DNA from: Akkermansia muciniphila
Lineage (GTDB): Bacteria > Verrucomicrobiota > Verrucomicrobiia > Verrucomicrobiales > Akkermansiaceae
Reading direction: 5' to 3'
Assembly: GCA_945890645.1 (NCBI GenBank)
Contig: CAMDCV010000039.1
Span: 1-37,091 of the forward strand
DNA length: 37,091 bases
Part shown: positions 31,259 through 37,091 of the stretch, in pieces
Numbering within the stretch: position 1 is the stretch's first letter
Layout: each line of letters begins with the position of its first letter
Position numbers and translations under genes: made by a program
Notes under the pieces: model-generated
Told to the model about the DNA's origin: nothing
The model's input: the letters and a program-made list of their open reading frames with translations, nothing else
Databases searched by the model: none

Positions 31259-31903
31259 TCAAAACGTGCGCGAAAAAGCAATGCCGAGACTGTTCACGCC
31301 CCCTTTGTCAAAAAACTCAAATCCACCCGACTGATGTGCAAGGTAGAAACTCACCCGCTCATTGTGTTTTCCGGGCAGGTGAAAGCTTAATTCGATGGGT
31401 AAATTGAATTTCAAATGTGAGCGATCCTCGCCCGGATGCCGCTGCAAATCCATGGCATAAATTTTAGATGAATAGGATAAGCCCAAACCGACGGCAAAAC
31501 TCGTTTGCACTTTAGAATTCCACGGAAAATCAACCCAGCGCAATTGCACCGAAGCATTGTAATCGAGAAATGGATCGCGCCCATTTTCATCGACCATTTC
31601 CAAGCAAAGCGGCAGTTCCACATGGGGACGGAAAGTTTTTCCTGCCATGTTCCATGTGAGAATATCCAGGGTTTTGGTAGCTTTGAATTGATAAATCTCA
31701 CCCCCGGCAGGGCCGTCACCGCGGGTGATGTTACCGCTAAAAATTTCCCCAATGTCGTTTTTCGTGATTACTGCAACCCCGAGCTCAAAGGCCCAATTGT
31801 CGAGCTCTCTCGGTGAGTCGAAGTCGACCAAGGCTTCCGCTTCTGCCGCCGCCATGAAGCATGAGGCAAAGCAACAAAGCGCTGAATAAACATAGCATTT
31901 CAT
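31259..31903 (-). CDS. Outer-membrane beta-barrel protein, PagL-like (possible lipid A deacylase fold)
   Basis: A 214-residue protein with an N-terminal signal peptide (MKCYVYSALCCFASCFMAAAEAEA). Alternating hydrophobic and polar residues suggest beta strands, for example SVQLRWVDF, TSFAVGLGLSYSSKIYAM and IELSFHLPG. The end, FYLAHQSGGFEFFDKGGVNSLGIAFSRTF, has the general shape of the C-terminal region of PagL acyloxyacyl hydrolases: a strand with His-x-Ser, a GGx turn and a final strand ending in Phe. In PagL the catalytic residues include His and Ser in this place; His191-Gln-Ser193 here may correspond. A plain OM barrel without enzyme activity is also possible. It is single between pdhC and the DUF1080 gene. 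Confidence 0.5.
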   Translation of the reverse strand: MKCYVYSALCCFASCFMAAAEAEALVDFDSPRELDNWAFELGVAVITKNDIGEIFSGNITRGDGPAGGEIYQFKATKTLDILTWNMAGKTFRPHVELPLCLEMVDENGRDPFLDYNASVQLRWVDFPWNSKVQTSFAVGLGLSYSSKIYAMDLQRHPGEDRSHLKFNLPIELSFHLPGKHNERVSFYLAHQSGGFEFFDKGGVNSLGIAFSRTF

Positions 31904-31984
31904 GAGTCAAAAAGCCTTATTGGGAGCGAATGTTCTGTCAAGAGGAGAAGCCGAATCGTGGAAAAAATTCAATTGCTTTTTATG

Positions 31985-32641
31985 TCATAAGCGACGGATA
32001 CGGATGCCCTTATACCATACAGGATCGAGGTGATCGGTGAGCATGACGCGTCCCTTGCCGGGGGCAAAACCGGGTTTGTTGCGAAACTTACTTTTTGCAA
32101 TGAGCTGCGCCCAATCGGCGGCTTTTGTGTCTGCCTCAACTACCATTTTACCATTGAGAAAGTGTTGGATTTTTCCGTCCTTGATCACAATCCGGCTGGT
32201 ATTCCACTCACCCGCAGGCAACAATGGCTTATCGGCGGCGGCGGCTTTGATATCATAAATACTGGCGGTCGCGCGGTTGCTGCCGGGTTTTCCATCTGCA
32301 TGGACGCCATCGTCGATCATCTGGTATTCAATGCCGAGCCATTCCTTACCCGCCACCTTGGTCACCCAATACTTGATGCCGTTGTTGCCCTTGCGATCAA
32401 TTTTCCATTGCCACTCCAATTCAAATGATTCGTATTCTTCCGCTGTGACAATGTTTCCCCCTTTGCCATTCAAATGGAGAATGCCATCGACAACCTTCCA
32501 ACCATCACCCGGGGCTTTTCCCTCCGGCGTTGTCCAACCCGCGAGTGATTTGCCATCAAACAACGTTTGCCATTCCGGTTCCGCCGCTGACAGTAGTTTC
32601 ATACTAGCGATTGCGATTATCATGCAGAGCAGTGATTTCAT
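31985..32641 (-). CDS. Secreted DUF1080 (3-keto-disaccharide hydrolase family) protein
   Basis: A 218-residue exported protein. The signal peptide ends near SAAEPEW. The concanavalin-like domain starts with WQTLFDGKSLAGWTTPEG, the diagnostic start of DUF1080, followed by WKVVDGILHLNGKGGNIVT and FELEWQWKIDRKGNNGIKYWV. DUF1080 proteins are abundant in Planctomycetes and Verrucomicrobia; some have been shown to act on 3-keto-glycosides. The gene is single with no sugar-oxidation neighbours, although the ThuA/PVC dehydrogenase gene is in the same window. The start ATG 32641 was chosen because MKSLLCMIIAIASMK begins the signal peptide; the in-frame upstream ATG would add a charged piece. Confidence 0.85.
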   Translation of the reverse strand: MKSLLCMIIAIASMKLLSAAEPEWQTLFDGKSLAGWTTPEGKAPGDGWKVVDGILHLNGKGGNIVTAEEYESFELEWQWKIDRKGNNGIKYWVTKVAGKEWLGIEYQMIDDGVHADGKPGSNRATASIYDIKAAAADKPLLPAGEWNTSRIVIKDGKIQHFLNGKMVVEADTKAADWAQLIAKSKFRNKPGFAPGKGRVMLTDHLDPVWYKGIRIRRL

Positions 32642-32738
32642 CGGTCTATCATAGCAAAGCTCGTATCGCCTGTCGAGCATTACACCCAGGGGAACGATTT
32701 GCCAAAAATAGAATCTGTGTCATAGGTGGGATTGCACT

Positions 32739-33152
32739 ATGACTGATACATCCGCAAGTTCTTCGCGCGCCTTTATGCCCTATCCGGTTTCAACGCTCAG
32801 TCCGCCCATCGTGCCGAATGATTTGAGCAGCTTCAAATCTCGTGGCATCAGTGAAGTGCAGCGCGATCTGCAACAAAAACTCCGCGAACTGCGTGAACAA
32901 TACTTGCGTGCCATCGATCACTTCAATTGGAACAAACTCGTTTACGAAGCATCGATCCAGTTCGAGCCAGTGGTCGGACAAACCTATCACCTCTATGCCA
33001 TGAGTCGCGGCAATGTGCTATCGATGATTTCACCGGAAGAGTGGCCGATGAAACACCTCGCCACCGTGCGGTTAAATGTCGATCGCCAATGGCAAGTCGA
33101 ATCCCTGGGTGGCGACGTCGACCCGAAAGACATCTTCGGGCAAGAGACCTAA
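32739..33152 (+). CDS. DUF2452-family protein
   Basis: A 137-residue soluble protein. The helix IQRDLQQKLRELREQYLRAIDHFNWNKLVYEA in the middle is followed by FEPVVGQTYHLYAMSRGNVLSMISPEEW (about residues 77-104). That second pattern matches the DUF2452 signature PxxGxxYHLYxxxxGxxxLSLIxPxEW, which is widely found but of unknown function. The first 35 residues are Ser/Pro-rich and probably disordered. The gene is divergent from the DUF1080 gene and 97 bp upstream of the two-component regulator gene. Confidence 0.7.
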   Translation: MTDTSASSSRAFMPYPVSTLSPPIVPNDLSSFKSRGISEVQRDLQQKLRELREQYLRAIDHFNWNKLVYEASIQFEPVVGQTYHLYAMSRGNVLSMISPEEWPMKHLATVRLNVDRQWQVESLGGDVDPKDIFGQET

Positions 33153-33249
33153 CGTGGCAGAGGTGTCTCGCGTCCATGCCATTCACCAGGCTCCGCGTGC
33201 GCTAATGATATTTCTGGCAATCCTGCGGCACATACGGCAATATGCGGGC

Positions 33250-33945
33250 ATGACGCGCGTGCTGTTGGTGGAAGATGAACCGGCGATTGCCGATACACTG
33301 GTTTATGCGCTGGAGACGGATCGTTTTGTGGTGGCACATGCACTCACGGGCGGCGATGCTCTGGAGATTTTCGCACAACAGGCATTCGATTTTGTGATTC
33401 TTGATGTTGGACTGCCCGATATGACGGGATTTGATGTCTGCCGCAAGCTGCGCGAAAATTCGCAGGTTCCCGTGCTTTTTTTGACAGCTCGCGCGGGGGA
33501 AATTGATCGTATTCTCGGTTTGGAAATCGGGGGCGATGATTATGTTACGAAGCCGTTTTCACCCCGCGAAATCACCGCACGCGTCCGAGCGATTTTGCGT
33601 CGCAGTGGCGCAGTCGCGGAATTTTCTTCTTCAGCAGGATCCCCGAAATCGACACGAGCTCTCCAACACGATTCTGTGGCGATGCGCATTCATTGCCATG
33701 GTGTTTGTCTCGATCTTACCGCGCATGAATATAAGCTCCTGCTCGTTCTGTTAGAAAATCAAGGCCGTGTGTTCACACGCGATCAGTTGTTAGAAAAAGC
33801 GTGGTACGATCCCGGCGCGGTGACCGATCGCACGGTGGATGCGCACATCAAAACCGTGCGCGCAAAAATGCGTCATGCCGCACCGGGGGCTGAGGATCTC
33901 ATCCAGACGCGGCGTGGCTTAGGGTACGTATTAGTTATGGAATAA
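33250..33945 (+). CDS. creB: Response regulator, OmpR/CreB type
   Basis: A 231-residue OmpR-family regulator. The receiver domain (about residues 3-115) has the acidic pair Glu8-Asp9, phospho-acceptor Asp52 in VILDVGLPD, and Lys101 in VTKPFSP. The winged-helix DNA-binding domain follows (about residues 140-228), with LTAHEYKLLLVLLENQGRVFTRDQLLEKAW and TDRTVDAHIKTVRAKM. The partner kinase gene starts 12 bp downstream and matches CreC, so CreB is the best name. The frame is open to 33076, but MTRVLLVEDEP is the normal start, ATG 33250. The targets are unknown; in enterics CreBC responds to carbon source and also to cell-wall stress. Confidence 0.85.
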   Translation: MTRVLLVEDEPAIADTLVYALETDRFVVAHALTGGDALEIFAQQAFDFVILDVGLPDMTGFDVCRKLRENSQVPVLFLTARAGEIDRILGLEIGGDDYVTKPFSPREITARVRAILRRSGAVAEFSSSAGSPKSTRALQHDSVAMRIHCHGVCLDLTAHEYKLLLVLLENQGRVFTRDQLLEKAWYDPGAVTDRTVDAHIKTVRAKMRHAAPGAEDLIQTRRGLGYVLVME

Positions 33946-33957
33946 CTTTCATTTCTC

Positions 33958-35400
33958 ATGAGGCTCACTCGCATCACTCTTTTGCTCATCACTGTGGTGA
34001 TCGCCGTGGGGTTTTATCAACTAAACAAGGTTTTGTTAGATGACGTCGAGCCACAAATTCTACAAGCCACGGAAGAAGTCATGGTCGATGTAGCACATGT
34101 GTTTTCCGAAATGGTTTGGCAGGAAACGAAGGGCGGCGAACTCGATAAAGACCGCTTGCGTGGCATCTTCGAAAGAGCTCGTGAGCACGAGTTTGAGGCA
34201 CAAATTTTCGCTTTGCAGAAACAACAAGTCGGATTGAATTTGTATGTTACCGATTTTAAAGGCGTGGTAATTTTCGATAGTGACGGCGGGCGTCGCGAAG
34301 GGCTTGATTACGCGAATAAGCGTGATGTAAAACTAACGCTGAATGGTCAATACGGGGCTCGCAGCACCCGCGAAGATGAAGGTGATGCGACTACCTCGAT
34401 CATGTATGTCGGCGCCCCTTTGGGGCCGCGTGCGTTACCTTACGGAGTTGTAACGGTGTATAAAAAACAAGCGGATGCGCTGCCTATGATCGCTGAGCGA
34501 CGTGCAGTGATCTTGCGAGCCATTCTCAGCATTGGCGTGGGTATTTTGTTGTTGATTGTAGCGGTTTTTCTTTGGGTGTATCAGCCCATCGGTGTTCTAA
34601 CGGATTACGCCCGCGCGATCGAAAAAGGCCATCGCCCGCCAAAACCCAAGCTAGGCGCGGGCCGCGAGGTGAATACGCTTTATCATGCGCTCGAAACCAT
34701 GCGCGAAGCGCTGGAGGGACGTCGCTACGTGGAGCACTACACGCAGACTTTGACGCATGAAATGAAAAGCCCGCTGGCAGCGATCCGCGGCGCGGCGGAG
34801 TTGTTGCAAGAGGACCTCCCCGCCCCGCAACGGCAACGGTTTTTGGAAAATATCCGCGCAGAGAGCGGTCGTGCGGAACGTTTGATTTCGCGTCTGTTGG
34901 AATTGGCTGCGGTCGAAAGCCGCTCGCATCTCGATGCCACCGAGTCCATTGACTTCGTAGCACTGGTGCATGCGGCAATCGAAGAAGCGCGACCGACAGC
35001 GGAAAACGCTCGCGTGCAATTGCAAGTACAGGCACCCGAGACGCCCGTGCGCGTGCGGGGTGACCGCTTTATTTTAAGTGCTGCAGTGGCGAATCTGTTA
35101 GAAAATGCGCTCGAATTTTCGCCACAGGGAAGCGAATTGCAAATTAGTATTTTGTTAGAAAATCAAATTGTTGTATTGCACATTGATGACCAAGGCCCCG
35201 GCGTCCCCGAGTATGCCTTGGAAAAGGTTTTCGAACGATTTTATTCCCTGCGCCATCATCAGACCGGTCGTAAAGGCACAGGGTTGGGGCTGAACCTTGT
35301 GAAAGAGGCCGCAGAACTTCACCACGGCGGTATCTCCCTGATCAATCGGGAGGAGGGCGGTGCGCGCGCGACCTTGCGCTTGCCTTGTGAGGGGAGTTGA
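33958..35400 (+). CDS. creC: Sensor histidine kinase, CreC type
   Basis: A 480-residue membrane kinase. Helix 1 is at about residues 4-22 and helix 2 at about 183-207 (ILRAILSIGVGILLLIVAVFLW). Between them is a periplasmic sensor region of about 160 residues with NLYVTDFKGVVIFDSDGG, a sensing pattern typical of CreC. A HAMP-like linker follows helix 2. The H-box is THEMKSPLAAIRGAAELL with His267. The ATP-binding N, G1 and G2 boxes are NLLENALEFSP, DDQGPGVPE and GTGLGLNLVKE. It is the last gene before the convergent gdhA, and shares a transcript with creB. The signal is unknown. Confidence 0.85.
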   Translation: MRLTRITLLLITVVIAVGFYQLNKVLLDDVEPQILQATEEVMVDVAHVFSEMVWQETKGGELDKDRLRGIFERAREHEFEAQIFALQKQQVGLNLYVTDFKGVVIFDSDGGRREGLDYANKRDVKLTLNGQYGARSTREDEGDATTSIMYVGAPLGPRALPYGVVTVYKKQADALPMIAERRAVILRAILSIGVGILLLIVAVFLWVYQPIGVLTDYARAIEKGHRPPKPKLGAGREVNTLYHALETMREALEGRRYVEHYTQTLTHEMKSPLAAIRGAAELLQEDLPAPQRQRFLENIRAESGRAERLISRLLELAAVESRSHLDATESIDFVALVHAAIEEARPTAENARVQLQVQAPETPVRVRGDRFILSAAVANLLENALEFSPQGSELQISILLENQIVVLHIDDQGPGVPEYALEKVFERFYSLRHHQTGRKGTGLGLNLVKEAAELHHGGISLINREEGGARATLRLPCEGS

Positions 35401-35429
35401 ATCTCTGGCGCTATGAAGGAGTAAAAATC

Positions 35430-36692
35430 TCACGGAAACATGCCGCGCAATGCTTTGGCATCGGCGACGGTTTTGATCGCAATCGCTTGGGCGGCCATGC
35501 GTTGGGACACCTTGTTTCGTTCGGCGAAACCGGTTACCTTTTCAAAGGCCCGCTGCATCATTGTCTCGAGCTTGGTGATGACCTCGCGCTCGTTCCATTG
35601 GAAGCGTTGGAAATTCTGCACCCACTCGAAGTAGGAAACCGTTACGCCGCCAGCGTTGCATAAAATATCAGGAATCACGAAAATGTCGCCGCGCTCGTTG
35701 AGGATGCGATCCGCTTCGGGTGTGGTCGGGCCATTCGCACCTTCGGCGAGGATGCGGCATTGCAGTCGTCCGGCATTTTCTCCGGTGATCACGCGGTCGA
35801 GCGCTGCCGGGGCGAGGATGTCACAGGGCTGACACAGCATCTCTTCCGGATCGATCGCATCGGCACCGGGGAAGTCTCGCACCACGCCGTGTTCCGCCAC
35901 ATAGACACGCAAGTTTGCGATATCGATGCCGCCCGGATTCCACAGCGCACCCGAGGCATCGCTGATGCCGATGACTTTCACGCCGTATGCCGCCAGTGTC
36001 ATCGCGGTGTGCGAACCAACATTACCGAATCCTTGTACGATGGCCGTAGTATTTTCCGGTGAGACGCCGAGCTTGTGGAGAGCGTTTGTCGCAAGAAATG
36101 CCACGCCGTGACCCGTCGCCTGCGTGCGGCCTGCAGAGCCCTGCATGCCTAACGGTTTACCGGTAACGATGGACGGCACCAAATACCCTGTGTGGCTCGC
36201 ATAGGTATCGGTGATCCATGCCATGGTTTGTTCATTGGTGCCCATGTCCGGCGCCATCACGTCGATCTCTGGACCGATGAAGGGCAGGATCTCCATGGTG
36301 AATCGACGAGTGAGGCGCTCGAGTTCGCCGCGACTCATATGGCGTGGGTCGCAAGCGATGCCGCCTTTCCCGCCGCCATACGGCAAGTCCATCAGTGCGC
36401 ATTTCCAATTCATCCACATCGCCAGAGCGGCTACTTCGCCCAGATCTACGGCAGGGTGGTAGCGTAGGCCGCCTTTCACCGGGCCGCGTGTGAGATGATG
36501 TTGCACGCGGTGGCCGTAAAAGACTTGCGTGGTGCCGTCATCGCGTTGAATCGGAACTGCTACGCTGATCAGACGCTTCGGCCACTTGCAGCGCTCGCGC
36601 AAGTCAGCGGGCAGCGCTAAAAATTCCGCGACAAGATCAAATTGCTCCGCCGCCATGGCGAAGACTGGATTGGCAAGGAGCTCCTTTTGCAT
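35430..36692 (-). CDS. gdhA: Glutamate dehydrogenase (NAD(P)-dependent)
   Basis: The enzyme interconverts glutamate and 2-oxoglutarate plus ammonia. The 420-residue product has the length of hexameric GDHs of the type found in Bacillus and archaea. The conserved lysines are Lys73 in GPVKGGLRYHP, Lys97 in NWKCALM and Lys109 in YGGGKGGI, the last being the catalytic one. The Rossmann motif is GFGNVGS (about residues 220-226). The segment LCNAGGVTVSYFEWVQNFQ, near residue 355, is strongly conserved. No glutamate synthase gene is adjacent. The gene converges on creC with a 29-bp gap, and is 120 bp from the upstream tRNA gene, same strand. Cofactor preference was not determined. Confidence 0.94.
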   Translation of the reverse strand: MQKELLANPVFAMAAEQFDLVAEFLALPADLRERCKWPKRLISVAVPIQRDDGTTQVFYGHRVQHHLTRGPVKGGLRYHPAVDLGEVAALAMWMNWKCALMDLPYGGGKGGIACDPRHMSRGELERLTRRFTMEILPFIGPEIDVMAPDMGTNEQTMAWITDTYASHTGYLVPSIVTGKPLGMQGSAGRTQATGHGVAFLATNALHKLGVSPENTTAIVQGFGNVGSHTAMTLAAYGVKVIGISDASGALWNPGGIDIANLRVYVAEHGVVRDFPGADAIDPEEMLCQPCDILAPAALDRVITGENAGRLQCRILAEGANGPTTPEADRILNERGDIFVIPDILCNAGGVTVSYFEWVQNFQRFQWNEREVITKLETMMQRAFEKVTGFAERNKVSQRMAAQAIAIKTVADAKALRGMFP

Positions 36693-36812
36693 GCCATTAC
36701 TCTATCCACAAATCCAGAAAAGCAAAGGACAAGAGAGACACAAGACTGTCAGACCTAAGACTTGAGTGAAAACCCACGGATTTGAGCTGATCAGCAATTT
36801 TCCCTTCACAAG

Positions 36813-36884
36813 TGGGCCCGACAGGAATCGAACCTGTACCTACGGCTTCGGAGACCATCGTCCTATCCATTGGACTACGGGCCC
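36813..36884 (-). tRNA. tRNA-Arg (anticodon CCG)
   Basis: A 72-nt cloverleaf on the minus strand. The 7-bp acceptor is GGGCCCG/CGGGCCC with discriminator A. The D stem is GTCC/GGAC, and the anticodon stem is ATGGT/GCCGT with loop CTCCGAA. The T stem is ACAGG/CCTGT with loop TTCGATT. The loop gives anticodon CCG, decoding CGG as arginine. The 3' CCA is not encoded. Frames reported across it on both strands are not genes. Confidence 0.97.
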
Positions 36885-36907
36885 ATGTGTGACATGGTTG
36901 GAGACAC

Positions 36908-36937
36908 AAAGTAGCTCGTGTGCTCTAGTTCTGGCAA
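36908..36937 (-). promoter_or_regulatory. Possible sigma-70-type promoter of tRNA-Arg
   Basis: On the minus strand TTGCCA (36937-36932) and TACTTT (36913-36908) are separated by 18 bp. The -10 box ends 23 bp before the mature tRNA, which would give a leader of about 16 nt. The -35 matches four of six and the -10 four of six, so it is only suggestive. Confidence 0.4.
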
Positions 36938-37091
36938 GCGAAATAAGGCTTGCTGAAAAAGTTTAAAACCGATTTCAGCATAGTGAGCAATTTAGATTTT
37001 TCTGGCTCTGCGGCCTGGGTGACGTTGATGGAAATGATTCGTGTGCATACTCTTTCTTTGCTTGGGCGCTGGGTGGCATCGCCCAGCTGAG

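Noticed and set aside
30548-31390. Long plus-strand frame of 280 codons opposite the E2 gene, rich in Ala and Gly
   Set aside because: It is the antisense reading of the Ala/Pro linkers of E2. Low-complexity GC-rich repeats keep all frames open.
36697-36966. Open frames on both strands across 36697-36966, one containing RNRTCTYGFGDHRP
   Set aside because: They run through the tRNA-Arg gene. The peptide is a known artefact of translating tRNA.
36925-37091. Minus-strand open frame of 54 codons reaching the right edge
   Set aside because: It could be the end of a gene outside the window, but nothing in it is recognisable and the frame covers a possible tRNA promoter. Not enough to annotate.
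1-37091. CRISPR array, prophage or defence island
   Set aside because: No regular direct repeats with spacers, no phage structural or integrase genes, and no cas, restriction or other defence cluster was seen; hipBA is the only toxin-antitoxin-type pair.

Overview
The window is chromosomal DNA from a bacterium of the PVC superphylum, most likely Verrucomicrobia. The main grounds are: a very large exported protein joining a ThuA-like domain to a PVC-type dehydrogenase and a CxxCH cytochrome domain (3706-7317, minus); a secreted DUF1080 protein; and a palindrome TGTTC-N4-GAACA directly upstream of lexA, which I recall as the LexA operator of Verrucomicrobia. No 16S gene is present, so the assignment is an inference.

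Layout. 1-141: the last codons of an IS30-type transposase, cut by the window edge. 159-3689: a GNAT acetyltransferase, a 400-bp non-coding stretch with strong palindromes, murG outside any cell-wall cluster, and a hipBA-like pair. 3706-9272: the PVC/ThuA/cytochrome protein, a YoaK-type membrane protein and an Old Yellow Enzyme reductase. 9294-13824: nth and cstA (ATGA overlap), aspartate kinase and a gamma-glutamylcyclotransferase-like protein. 14194-16760: rplU-rpmA with a clear terminator, tsaE, a 43-residue lipoprotein gene, an SDR and an exported TPR/STN-like protein. 16867-19228: mnmG and cdd, with two perfect 16-bp parS sites. 19324-20471: a complete IS630-type element with perfect 15-bp ends; the start of its transposase is in another frame. 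20679-23905: a DUF6580-like membrane protein, pdhA, pdhB, a small lipoprotein and a terminator. 23930-27942: an ST7-like helical-repeat protein, a TMEM43-like protein, a Gph-type phosphatase, a one-TM protein, and lexA with its operator. 28013-29787: GAF protein, Jag/KhpB-like protein, DoxX and thioesterase, probably one operon. 29833-32641: the dihydrolipoamide acyltransferase (E2), a PagL-like outer-membrane protein and a DUF1080 protein. 32739-36884: a DUF2452 protein, CreBC-type two-component system, glutamate dehydrogenase and tRNA-Arg(CCG).

How it fits together. Most genes are housekeeping: translation and tRNA modification (rplU, rpmA, tsaE, mnmG, tRNA-Arg), central carbon and nitrogen metabolism (PDH E1 and E2, gdhA, cstA, lysC), and DNA repair and its control (nth, lexA). 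Two parS sites beside mnmG and a Jag-family gene suggest a position near the replication origin, although no parAB, dnaA, rnpA or yidC is in view. Accessory material is limited to two insertion sequences and the hipBA-like pair. I found no CRISPR array, prophage or multi-gene defence island. The observations most worth following are the parS pair, the Jag-like protein whose two RNA-binding signatures are both altered, the UCC UGA U frame junction in the IS630 transposase, the lexA operator, and the unexplained palindromes upstream of murG.
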